Shown one piece after another: positions 25,950-35,759 of a stretch of DNA of 64,000 bases; position 1 is the stretch's first letter; every line of letters starts with the position of its first letter. The DNA is from Spirometra erinaceieuropaei. Lineage: Eukaryota > Platyhelminthes > Cestoda > Diphyllobothriidea > Diphyllobothriidae. The notes under the pieces are model-generated. The model saw nothing but the letters and a program-made list of their open reading frames with translations. It was not told the origin of the DNA and made no database searches. The position numbers were made by a program, and so were the translations under genes. The DNA lies in NCBI GenBank assembly GCA_902702965.1, contig CACRXP010000698.1:269981-333980 (forward strand), written 5' to 3'.

Positions 25950-26450
25950 CCCCAAGCAGCTTCCAAATATCTCGCCTCTTGACGTCCTGTCTTAAGTTCC
26001 ACTTCACATTCGACAAAATAACTGACAAGCAAATAAAGGTATGCCAATGTATTCACCGATCTCGTGATTCAGCCAAAACTATTCTGTATATGATCAGAGT
26101 TGCTGGTTTTTCAATACCAGAGGCCCCAATTCTGGACCCGACAGGTGGATGTAGCATTCCTCGCTTCGAACGGGAACAAATGTGGGCATTTAAAGAACAT
26201 CTTAACGCCGTCTCGCCTAAAACATTTAATTAACGAGAAAAAGAGAAGGAAACCAAGCATCTACATTCACCTGACATCCGCGTCTGCCGCAGGGATTGCG
26301 GTGACCTATAAACCGAGTTTTTTAAAAAGGACTGGTATGACGTAAATACGGAGTTTTGATGGCAACCAACCAGTCAGTCAAAAACGTGATCGAATAGGAC
26401 GCTATATCAGTGTGCCGGGACACGCTGCAGTGGATCAGAAGGAGAGACAT
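25950..26450. repeat. dispersed repeat Y, copy 2
   Basis: Diverged partner of 12240-12690, same orientation, slightly longer because of insertions around 26100-26150 and 26240-26280. The best-preserved tract is GACGTAAATACGGAGTTT at about 26339. It lies upstream of the kinase exon 1, whereas copy 1 lies inside intron 1. Confidence 0.7.
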
Positions 26451-27018
26451 GTTTTGCTGATATTCTGCCGCTGCATGGCACACTTGCGAGGGGTTCGGCT
26501 CATCAATGATTCCCCCAGCGTTTCCTGTGCGCTTTCAAGTAGACACTGCAGATCAGAAATTGTTGCCCTCTTATTTCTTTAGAAATTTCCCGCAAACTTA
26601 GAATATGTCAGTGTAAACTTAGGTCTAAAGGGACAGACTAAGATGTGATAAAAATATTTAGGCCAAAGTCCACAGTCCCAGAGGTACAACTACGTAGTAT
26701 TCCTTAAACTACTGACAAGTAGTCAGTAGCATGTACCAAGGCTAAGGGATAGTAAACTGGCACTATAGGTACTGCCTAAAAGCTTTGACACATGTTTCGC
26801 CGATGTTCTGCCACCGCATAACACAGGTATTACTACCTGCCTGTTGACCGTTTTGTGAATATTACGAGGTTGTCCCGCTGTGGCTGATGGACTCATGTCA
26901 AATGTTGGCCTGCGCCAAATTACTTTACTCCAACTTAGCGGCGAATTCTCATGGACGCTAAAAAGTAAAACTAATAATATCAGCAAGCTAAATTGCCGAA
27001 TGAATACCATGCACTCGA

Positions 27019-27034
27019 GTGCCTATAGGCACTG
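27019..27034. repeat. 16-bp perfect palindrome
   Basis: AGTGCCTATAGGCACT is its own reverse complement with no spacer. It lies 14 bp before the larger palindrome at 27049. Confidence 0.8.
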
Positions 27035-27048
27035 TTCTCTTAGTAGGC

Positions 27049-27102
27049 TTAGCCACATATTGAATTACATAATCATGATTATGTAATTCAATATGTGGCT
27101 AA
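27049..27102. repeat. 54-bp perfect palindrome, no spacer
   Basis: The left half begins TTAGCCACATATTGAATTAC and the right half ends GTAATTCAATATGTGGCTAA, meeting at ATAATCATGATTAT. I checked all 27 base pairs: every one is complementary and there is no loop. One mismatch outside the ends, pairing resumes for four more bases (TAGG / CCTA). Cruciform formation is possible in principle. Confidence 0.95.
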
Positions 27103-29296
27103 ACCTATTAAAAAATCGTGCAAGAGATTCCTATCCAAATTAAACTATGAGATGAGGCGCCTTTGAAACTAATCCGCCCTTTGAGTCTAATGCTCGTCAC
27201 TTACAGAAATATGGTTTGTGAAGTGTGTGTGGACAAGCAAAAAGGATTGACGAGTTTTGGGACAAAGGTATTGACGTATAAACCCGGACCGCGGCAAATG
27301 CTTAAAGGTCCCGACTGGTTGAATAAACTCACCAAAAGTGTGTTTTGTACATTGTTGTAAAATTCACGTCTTTCTGCTGTTTTAAAAAAAGCAATTTAGA
27401 TCACATAAAATACAAATAAAGCATTTTAACTTTATGCTTCACAGCTCAGCAGATACAACAGTAATTTGTTTTTAAAATTTGGATGTAATTTGTGGATTTC
27501 GTTGTCCTTACCTGGTGTTGTGGTAAAAAACGTAACTACTTTCAGGTTCAAATTAAATAGCATGTAAACAAATTAAATGTTTTGGAATTAACGCGGACTG
27601 ACCTTAAGGGTAAGGTCGAAACACGTTTAGTCGGTTACAACAATCAGACAGGATGTGAATGCCCGTGATATGTCTAGATGTCTAAATGTTTGATTTTGCA
27701 AAGAACATGTCTTTTTAATGCAGTTATGTTGTCATTTTGGAGCAGTACGCCCGAATGGTTGGGATTGGGAAATGCGTGCTACGGAAAATAGAGTTGAAGT
27801 ATTTTGTGCATATGTATGCCTGAAGATCTACAAACAGAACCCTGGCGGCCATACGCATTTGCAGAAAAATTCGCATTTTTACAGTGAGTGCAAAACTACA
27901 TGCATTTCGCAAGTGTTACAAGAAAAATACAAACCAGTTAAGACGATTGTCGCGGTTAAATAAATAAATGCCTTTTATTAAAGGTCCATAGGGGTATAAT
28001 CATAGCAAGTAAAAATGTAGTTTCATATGAATTTAAGACGAGGTAGTCAAAATCGGAACAATATGCAATCCATGGATTCCGAATTAATAATCCGTTAAGA
28101 AAAATAATGAGTGAGTAGTTAAAAAATCACTTAAGAATTGAAAAATGATTTGATAAACCCGACAGGAGAAAGAAAACTGTCGCTAATTAAAGGACAGAAA
28201 TTTGGACATGATTGATCTGCATGTGTCGGTGTATAACGGATTATAAACGAAGGTCGACAGGGTAGCAATAAATGCCAGCCTTAAGGGGTACGTATGCGGG
28301 TCAGACAGGACCGGCCTGCGTGTGGTATTGAATATGGGATTCAAAACGGACATCGTAAGGCCAGAATTCAGGCATCGAAGTAGACTATTCGCGCCAAAGT
28401 GGCGAAACGAGAAGAACCCAGACGCGGTCGGTCACAGTCCGCCTCGAGTGTAGCTTAGGGATAGGCAAGGGAGGTACGACCAAACTACTTCTAGGCGGCG
28501 AATACTGAGGGTTCCGCCATAAGCGTCAACAGACCGTGAGGCTGAAATGAGGAGATGACATTAAGAACCGTGAAAATTGTTGCTATGGGGGAGAAGTGAT
28601 AGCGGTGGATTTAGAAACCAATTCAAAACAAGGTTTGTAAAGATATAAGTGAGGGTTTCCACTTGACCTACCACTAAATCCCATAAGGACCTTTCTCATA
28701 TTCAAGAAGCCGGATGTTCGGGAATAAGACCGTTAAAAGTGCCTTTATACTTTCCGGTGTAAGGTGTTTGCGAAATTTCGACTTAAGTGCCAGTAGCTTA
28801 GACGATGCCCTAATTTCTGGTGGAAGATTACTCCAAAGGAAAGCATATTTGGAAACAAAAAGAGAGAACGCTTAGATGTAGTGCATGGAGGAGTTGCGCG
28901 TGAAATCAGACCGATCTCTCTGAGTGAGAGTGTCAATGAGCGGAAGATTGCAGCTAGAGTTAATGCGAAACAGAAAGCAAAGGCCAGCCTCGAGTCTTCT
29001 AACTCACAAAAACTTAAGCTTCGCCAGCTAACATCTCTGAGTATAAGTAATGCCGATGCAGCTTAAGAGAACAGTTTTCGGCTGGAAGCCCTATGAATAT
29101 TTTTGATTTTATTACGGTCACAGGCGTTTATTAAACCGAAGAAAGGACAGCAGTACCCAAGGGCTGGAAGAACAAACATTTGATAACGTCTTAGCTTCTT
29201 TTCCGGAAGGAATAAATTATGCGATATGAATCCACATATCTGCGCGGCTTTGTCAGAGACTCTATCTGTATGAGGTGATAATGCAAATTTATTTGC

Positions 29297-29596
29297 CTAA
29301 CTTAAGCCCAGGTCCTTTATGGTGAAGCATTCTGAGAGTGGGTTATTCTGAAAAATTAGGGGGCCAGGAAGTTTGGGAGGACCAAAATACGTGAAACTAC
29401 ACTTTGATGATGAAGACTTCATCTGCCATGCTGAATCCCATCTGCTCAAGCGTAGTAAATCGGCATTAATTTTTTCAACAAAAACGATTAGAATATGAGT
29501 AAACACACTTGAGGTCATCGGTATAAATAAAAGTTTGCGAATTTCCGAGTTCAGTCGAAACATCATTGTGGTAATGAAGGAAGAGTAGCGGACCAT
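29297..29596 (-). pseudogene. LINE C RT palm fragment
   Basis: Frames in this stretch give LLRLSRWDSAWQM (the 'L..W...W.M..N..K' block) and PLSECFTIKDLGLS at the thumb. The catalytic IYTDDLKCV is read in a different frame, so the stretch is frameshifted at least once. Confidence 0.6.
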
Positions 29597-29973
29597 GAAC
29601 CGTGCCTTAAAGTACGCTATTTTTGATCGAGTGAGGTGTCGAGTAGCTATTACCGACCATGACTTCCTGATGTCGGTTGGATATATAGGACCTGATGAAG
29701 TCTATTAGAGGCGGCCGGATGCCGAGAGTTCCCAATTTTACCAAAAGACGTCAATGGGACACCTTGTCGAAGAATCCTTTTGAAATATAATTCAGGATTA
29801 AATGATTAAGCAATATAGGAAGGTCGGATGCTTGTTTAATGATCGAATTTGGAAGCCCGTCCGCTGCTGGGCAGCGTGAGTTATCAAACGACTAATGTGT
29901 TTCTCAATAAGGTCTGAGGAGGTCTCGATTATACTCATGGTCCTATCCGAAAGTGAACGAAAAAAGAGACGGG

Positions 29974-30252
29974 TTAGGACTCAGTAGTAAGGTGTTTTGC
30001 AAATAAAGCATTAAACAACTCCATCTTGTCGGTGTCATCGATTAGAAAGATATTGTCATCATTTAGCAAGGGTGGAAGTTCGTGACCGCGCTTAGAGGAG
30101 GACGGATGACAGAATATGTTAGCGATGGATTTGTCAGGGTCCGGATCACTGAGGGCAAGTGATTCTCCTTGCCTGTCGCGCATTTCGTGAGACCATTTCA
30201 AAAATCGCCGTGATTCTAAAATAACTGGATAAGGAACTAGTTGATAGGTCAC
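29974..30252 (-). pseudogene. LINE C pre-RT linker frame
   Basis: This 92-codon frame contains SHEMRDRQGES, then NIFCHPSSSKRGHELPPLL and MELFNALFAKHLT. It is the region of jockey/CR1 ORF2 proteins where spaced 'LL' and 'KAE-FN-FF' motifs precede RT. A second frame (30146-30367) gives the segment just before it, so there is a frameshift at about 30.2 kb. Confidence 0.65.
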
Positions 30253-30599
30253 GCAGCTGCCGTCTGAAATCTTTCAGTCTGTTGCAAATAGAGTAAGAAA
30301 CAAAGGAATCTGAAGAATTAGGCTTGAGATATCTACGCGGCACTAACTCTAATAAACTGTGTGTCAATTATGTTTGGAGAATAAGCACAAGCTAACAATA
30401 ATAATAGTCGCATTTAGTGCCAGTTTACTGGCATTGTCAGGAGGTCATTAGGACGCACAGGTCTTTCTGTTCCACAGCATTTGAAAGGGGCTGACCACCA
30501 AGGACGTATTGAAAGGAATCGTCCTCCTTACTAGACTTTTTGGTGCCGAGTCTCAGGACCAAACATTTGTCCTCATTTAAAATTAAGGAGCCAGCGAGC

Positions 30600-31408
30600 T
30601 GACCAACTGTTCAGGCGGTTGAGACTGTCTTGAATCGCGTACTTGTCTTCGTCAGATCTCATGGGTCTCCATAGCTTAACATCGTCAGCAAACATGATGG
30701 CTCTGCATCATAGGTCGTCGATGCAGTCGTTAATGTAAACCAGGAATAGCAACGGCCCTAAGACGGAGCACTGGGGTACACCACTTAGAACGGGAGTAGG
30801 AGTTGACCTTGAGGCCTCAATGTACACGGTTTGCGATCTCCCTGTAAGAAAATCTATTATCCATGTCAGCAGCCTTCCTCTTATCCCAATTTCAGAAAGT
30901 TTGTAGACTAGGCGTTTGTGTGGGACGCTGTCGAACGTTTTCTTAAAGTCTGTGTAGATGACATCGACCCTACCATCCTCGTCCAGTGCGCGAGTCCATT
31001 GCTCCGTCGAGAGCAATAAACTGGAAAGGCACGAGCGGTTCTGTCTGAAGCCGTGCTGCAGGCCTGAGATTAAATGTCCCTGCTCCAGGAACTCCATTGT
31101 TGCTTTCTTAATTATGGACTCCGTTATTTTACAGCAGATACAGGTTAGACTAACAGGCCGGTAATTGTTAACATTAGTGCGAGCCCCGCCCTTGTATTCG
31201 GAAAGATATTTGCTGTCTTCCAGTCCGATGGCAGCCTCACTAATTCGAATGTCGAGGGGAAAATGCGCGCCAGTGGTTTGGAGAGTTCATTCGCCAGTTC
31301 TTTCAAGAATTTGGCCGGTATATTGCCCGGACCCGAGGACTTTGCTTCTTTGAGATTTTTCAGCTCCCTTTCCACGACAGCTGTCCGGAAGAGTATGGAG
31401 TCAAGCAC
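30600..31408 (-). pseudogene. LINE A reverse transcriptase, frameshifted
   Basis: Two frames, 31408-31145 and 31097-30708, cover RT. The first has LKNLKEAKSSGPGNIPAKFL (the 'K..KS.GPD.I' box) and LPSDWKTANIFP. The second has HGFRQNRSCLSSLL, VDVIYTDFKKTFDSVPHKRL (first catalytic Asp), GIRGRLLTWIIDFLTGR and SGVPQCSVLGPLLFL. FADD follows at 30681-30692 in another frame (IMFADDVKLWRP). Frame changes at about 31.1 and 30.7 kb inactivate it. The G to C in GVPQ-C-S is a further departure from the usual GVPQGS. Confidence 0.85.
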
Positions 31409-31908
31409 GGAACCGGCAGTCTCAACAGCGTTGCTAGCACTGCGATTGCGAAACTCTGTTTCTCTAGTGAAAACCGAGGCAAAATACTGTCCTAATTGTT
31501 TGGCTTTCTCGCTGTTCTCAGTGATCTCTACACCATTATCGTCCTTCAGTACCGCAACCGGGTCCTAAATTTTCAGTCTACTGTTAAGATAGTGAAATAA
31601 AATCTTAGGTTTCTGTTCAGCCTGTCGGATAATTTTGGATTCATTCTCCTTCTGTGCCTGACGGATACATTTTTTGATGGCATTTCGTTGACGACGAAAT
31701 TCTTCGAAATGCGCTGGTGACGCAGTTTCCTTGAATATTTTCCATCTTTTACTTTTCTCCCGTAGCTTCTATTTAGGTCCCTAGTTAACCAAGGAGGTCG
31801 ACTAGTTGCTTTTTGTGCTTTAGGTTGACAACAGCGCCGAATCAGATCGAGTGAAATCGTCTTAAAATATCTCCAGTCGTCCTCCGGATCTCCCCTGAGT
31901 AATTGGTC

Positions 31909-32775
31909 TCAATTCACGGACACCAATTCGTTCTTCATCGTGTTAAAATCCGCCTTCCATATATTAGGTTGGCCCTCTGTTGTCTTCTGGCGTTGAGAGA
32001 AGAGCGAGTAATCCCATAGTAGCGTAGTATGGTCACTTTTCCCGAGAGGTGCATTGGAATACACTTCGTCGATATTAGAGAAGTCTTTAGTGAAAACTAG
32101 GTCTAGACAATTTGCTCTCTGGTTCCCTCGAAATCGTGTTGGTACCTTCACATGTTGCGCCAGAGGGAGATCGATTGTGAGGTCCAGTAGCGTATTGCTG
32201 AAAGAATTTGGTCAACCGTTAACCACCATAGTTTCCCACTCTATTGCAGGTGCGTTGAAATCACCAGCAATAAGTAGCTCTTGGTGGCTAGCTACGTCTT
32301 TGACTAAACCAAGGAGCGACTCATCACCTGCACTCAGAAGGTTTGGTGGTCTGTAAATCGCCAGAAATTTTAGATTTCGTGCACTGCTCTTCTTTATCTT
32401 TATCCAGACGGATTCATATTCAAGGGAGAGGGTGTGGGCTCTTTCAACTGCTGAAATTCCTTCCCTTACATATACGACTACTCCTCCGCCCTGCCTATTT
32501 CGACGGTCTCTACGAAACAGCTGGTAACCCGGTATCGAAATCTCAGCATCCAAGATTTCGGCATTAAGCCAAGTTTCCGTTATGGCAATGACGTCGGGGA
32601 TTTGTTCCGGTACTCTCGCTTTGAGTTCGTCGATTTTCGAAACGAGACTTTGAGCATTGGTATACAAAAATCTCGATTTGGCACCAGCAACTCCGGCATA
32701 CTGGCGTTTATCCATTTCTTGGGATTGAATGCAAAAGCAGGTCGAAGCTGATCGGGATGAAATGCTTTCCATCAC
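31909..32775 (-). pseudogene. LINE A ORF2 endonuclease domain, one premature stop
   Basis: One frame of about 288 codons is broken only by a stop at 32212-32214 and ends at 31909. Motifs in order are YTNAQSLVSKIDEL (N-terminal catalytic Asn), ITETWL (Glu), GYQLFRRDR, GGGVVVYVR, LAIYRPP, LLIAGDFNAP (Asp and Asn), CLDLVF and GKSDHTTLLW (catalytic Asp-His). This is the L1/CR1-type endonuclease that nicks the target in target-primed reverse transcription. All catalytic residues that I can place are present. The two pieces are in the same frame, so a single substitution could account for the internal stop. Confidence 0.85.
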
Positions 32776-32791
32776 TCCTAAGCTGTTAGGG

Positions 32792-33964
32792 TTATGGCTT
32801 TCTCCAGCGGAATGGCCTCTGGACGCGTAAAATTTTTCCGTCCACTATTCTGAGACTTGTCTCGCCCAGACTCGACCTCCTGAGGACTTCCAATTTGACC
32901 TCCCTCCATTTTTCTCGCTCCGCGGGTAAAAAGTCCCGCTGAAAAAATACTGATGGATGGGCATGTTTAAGCGCAGCTTTCCTGCCCAAAAGTAGCTGCG
33001 CTTGTTTGTCATTCTCAAAGACAATTTTTAACGGTCTCGGTCGGTCTGGTTCTTGTTTTGAGTCTTTTATTTGGCCCACCCTGAAAGCCTTTAATACTGT
33101 GACTTTCTCGTCTCCTACTAAGATCGATTTGAGATATTCCTAGAATATTTCTATGTCATGCTGTATTCTGTCCTTTGGAGTGTCGGAAACAGACTCAGGC
33201 ATGCCCTTTATACCGATGCATTTACTGCGATCAACTAGACGGCCTTGTGGTTTAATCGTTCCCGCAGAGTCCTCATCGCGTGCATCCCGGCTACAACCTT
33301 CAATCGATTTAGGAAGGTTTGATTCAGCAGGACTAACACATGACTGCCTGTTTACTACGATCTTTTGATCATTTTTCGTTTTCAGCGACGCGATTTTCGT
33401 CTGCGGCGTAGCCAACTCTTGTTCCTTTGTCTGACTATCTGTGCCTTTTTGAGGTACCCTGACATTTCTTTTTGTTCGCTGAGATCGCGTCTGACCGCGC
33501 TTTTTTCGCACAAGACACTGGGTGTCATTCCTATCAAGCTCTAGCGACCTACTATTTTCCTTCTCCTCCGTCGACACAGCCGAGGAAGCCGTGTTTGCGC
33601 ATGTTCGCTCGCTTTCATTCTCTTTGGATGAATAGCGAGGGAGATTCCTCAGCTTCTCCATCTCCACTTTGAGGCCCTTTATCTCCTTCTCCATTTCCGC
33701 AAATTTTTGAAGGAGTCCGAAACATGTCGTACAGGCTTCGTCGTCGTATTTGATATCCATACAGCTTACTAGACTCCTTGCTCGTTTAGCGGGAGGTGAC
33801 TTAACAGCGATATATACAGAGTAGCAGTCATTTTTACTACGAATAATGTTTACTCCTTTATTTATTTCAGTCCGTTCACCGTGCCTCGATGGTGTAGTGG
33901 CAATCCCGCTGCTCACCCAAGACGGGACCTGGATTCGAATCCCGCTTTGGGCGAGACTTTGCAC
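32792..33964 (-). pseudogene. LINE A ORF1 protein, one premature stop
   Basis: A single frame of 391 codons is broken only by TAG at 33140-33142, read as IEIF-stop-EYLKSILVGDEKV. The N-terminal part has a CTTC pair (DDEACTTCFGLL), then a heptad-rich coiled coil (about KFAEMEKEIKGLKVEMEKL), then a Lys/Arg/Ser/Gln-rich linker. After the stop the frame continues with RPRPLKIVFENDKQAQLLL and PSVFFQRDFLPAEREKWREV, the RNA-recognition-like block of CR1 ORF1. ORF1 proteins of this type bind the element's RNA. The far N terminus (33890-33964) reads through a tRNA-like sequence and may not belong to the original protein. Confidence 0.75.
33883..33953 (+). other. tRNA-like sequence with A and B boxes
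   Basis: TGGTGTAGTGG (33890-33900) fits the A box exactly, and GATTCGAATCC (33932-33942) fits the B box with one mismatch. Their starts are 42 nt apart. The 7 bases before the A box (GCCTCGA) pair with TTTGGGC at 33946-33952 in six of seven positions counting wobble. The T stem is poor and the anticodon arm does not fold cleanly, so I read it as tRNA-derived rather than a working tRNA. It lies on plus, at the 5' edge of LINE A on minus. Confidence 0.55.
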
Positions 33965-34233
33965 ACTGTCCTGATGGTGTTTTGTCCACTCCCATTATTA
34001 ATTCAAAGGATACACAAGGGGTTCTAGGTACGGGACGAAGTATTTAAAGGTGTAGGAGAAGCCTTTTAACCAAGCCAACAATATGAAGCAAATAGCAAAC
34101 GACTCAGTCGCTCTTGGATCAGGAGAGTCCCGCGGTGCCGTTGGCAGAGAACTGATACGAAGGAGTATGGTCGTTCCAAATAAAGTTCTGTCGGAGTTCC
34201 GTGTGGATCGTTCGAGGAATTGCTGATTAAACT

Positions 34234-34710
34234 TCAACTTCTTAATCCAAATGGGCCCGCGAAGCGTCCAGTGGGCAGAAATCCGGGAAAAGGCAAATCC
34301 CTCGGAGGTCGAAAATTCGAAACCGAAATCGTATTTGCATTGGCTTTTAAAATACATACTGAGACACCATCATTTCCAGGACTATGGGACTGACGATAAC
34401 ACCGAATCGCAACAATCACATCCCACAGAGTAAAAGTTATATTTTTGAGAACTGTCCCGGTCAATGCCTGGATGATAGGAAGCGGAGTGGTCGAGTTTTT
34501 AATAAACGTTTTGGACAGGAAAGCATTGAAACTATCAGCGGTTAACTGGGCATCAGCTATAGGATTCCCGAGAGAGTCTCGGAGAATGGGATGCTGCATC
34601 CCTCTGTGAGTTCGTACTTTTCGGGAGAAAAGTTTCGAGACATTAAGCGAACGGTTTTCAGTGAATTGGACATATTTGGCTAGCTGTTTTTCATCAATCT
34701 CTTGGCCCAC
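34234..34710 (-). pseudogene. LINE B pre-RT linker and RT start
   Basis: A 158-codon frame has NRSLNVSKLFSRKVRTHRG, PILRDSLGNPIADAQLTADS, FNAFLSKTFIK and YRQSHSPGNDGVSVCILK. The last is the 'K..KSPG.DG' RT entry box. The frame then reads SVSNFRPP, close to the 'NYRPI' box, before losing homology. Confidence 0.7.
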
Positions 34711-34915
34711 TCAAAATTATCACAAATCAAGGGCAGATCGGAAACGTTGTTCTGAAGATGGAATCGACGAGAAAGTCTGCGCGCACTGCGACGAAAGGGT
34801 AAGGGTAGGAAAACCTCACCACCGACATAAATTATTTTCTTACGAGAGACGAAAACAGAAATAAGCGGATCCAAATTTTTGTACAGTTTTGCAGTGCAAG
34901 CATTTATATGCGAAC

Positions 34916-35751
34916 TCAGGAAGAAATCAGTCCAGTCGTAGGAATAAAGGCGTGCAAATAATTCGGTCGAGCGAAATGATCTGAAATCGCGGAAATGCTA
35001 TACTTTGGGGATAACGTTTTGTTAGCCTTGAGTGCCAACGTTGAAACAACTATGTCGCCGTCTGAGGCCCTTAGTGGGCCTAGGGGTGACACTGACGAAG
35101 GTATACAGCCTCTGCAGAAAATCAGGTCAAGTATGCGTGACCCTCGGGTGCGAAAATCGACGACCTGACTCCACATCCCAACATCCACAGCCTGAAGAAA
35201 GTCTTCGAACCTTCTGGGGCCGGAAGGCCGAGACCAGCGGACTTCAGGAGGATTGAAGTCGCCCGAAACCAATTGATACTTAAAGCTTAAGTCGGTCGCA
35301 GCATGATATGCCTGTGAGGGTAAACGATCAAAATTGTCGTTGGCGTTGGGATGGCGATAGACACAGCCAACGAGGAAAGAGAACTTATTTTTTTAATGCA
35401 ACTTGGAGCCAGCAGCTGCCTTCTACCGCGGAAAAATGCGGGAGGTCCAGCGGCAAAAGTGTAAGTGCTTTTTAACGTTGACGCAACTGCCCCCACCAGG
35501 CTCTCTTGACGATCATTTCGAATGCAATTATAGCCTAGAAAAGAGCGTTCGGAGTCAGCTACGGAAACTGATGCCCATGTCTCCGTTACTAAAACAATAT
35601 CTGGATAATGGACTAACACAAGAGTCTGAAGCAAAGGCATCTTATGTAGCAAGGATCTGGCATTTAGAACAAAACGTCTAAGGGGAAAAGTCGTTTGTTT
35701 CTGAGGGAGGTGGGCTACGTCGTCCAGTGCTTGGCTGCCCACGGAACACAC
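34916..35751 (-). pseudogene. LINE B endonuclease remnant
   Basis: Motifs in order: LNARSLLHKM (Asn), DIVLVTETWAS (Glu), GYNCIRNDR, then after a frame break VSGDFNPPEVRWS (Asp-Asn), FRTRGSRILDLIF and ASDGDIV, where the usual SDH has become SDG. The loss of that histidine plus the frameshift near 35.3 kb make it inactive. Confidence 0.75.
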
Positions 35752-35759
35752 GTTCCGGA

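Larger units (their letters stand above)
26460..28090. other. non-coding stretch holding two palindromes
   Basis: No gene is recognised. A plus-strand frame at 27718-27963 of 81 codons has no known domain. The palindromes at 27019-27034 and 27049-27102 are listed separately. Confidence 0.4.
28100..30370 (-). mobile_element. CR1-like LINE C, 5'-truncated and decayed
   Basis: The fragment runs 5' to 3' on minus. It begins in the linker before RT (30367-29974, with LNDDNIFLIDDTDKMELFNALF, the 'K...FN.FF' block), goes through RT, and ends in the C-terminal domain near 28.1 kb. The RT catalytic box survives in one frame as IYTDDLKCV (29514-29525). The thumb reads IKDLGLS..ANKFALSPHTDRV and later LPALGYCCPFFGLIN. 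At least five frame changes or stops separate these blocks. Starting at the pre-RT linker is what 5' truncation during LINE insertion produces. It abuts the 3' side of LINE A. Confidence 0.75.
30410..33964 (-). mobile_element. CR1-like LINE A, nearly complete but inactive
   Basis: A two-ORF non-LTR retrotransposon on minus: ORF1 (33964-32792), a 16-bp gap, then ORF2 from 32775 with apurinic-like endonuclease, then RT to about 30.4 kb. ORF1 and the endonuclease each carry one in-frame stop, while RT has frameshifts. The RT ends soon after the FADD and K..KTK-like region (KCLVLRLGTKK); the thumb and C-terminal domain are missing where LINE C begins. I infer that LINE C inserted into or replaced its 3' end. 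It is the youngest-looking element in the window. Confidence 0.8.
33998..35751 (-). mobile_element. CR1-like LINE B fragment
   Basis: On minus, endonuclease frames (35751-34916) are followed by the pre-RT linker (34710-34234) and then a short tail toward 34.0 kb that ends next to LINE A. Several frameshifts occur. It is a different subfamily from LINE A: the endonuclease N terminus reads RRFVLNARSLLHKMPLLQTL. Whether the Pro/Ser-rich frame at 36340-36095 is its ORF1 is unknown. Confidence 0.7.

Noticed and set aside
33883..33953. Calling this a functional tRNA gene
   Set aside because: The T stem has mismatches and the anticodon arm does not fold; kept only as tRNA-derived.
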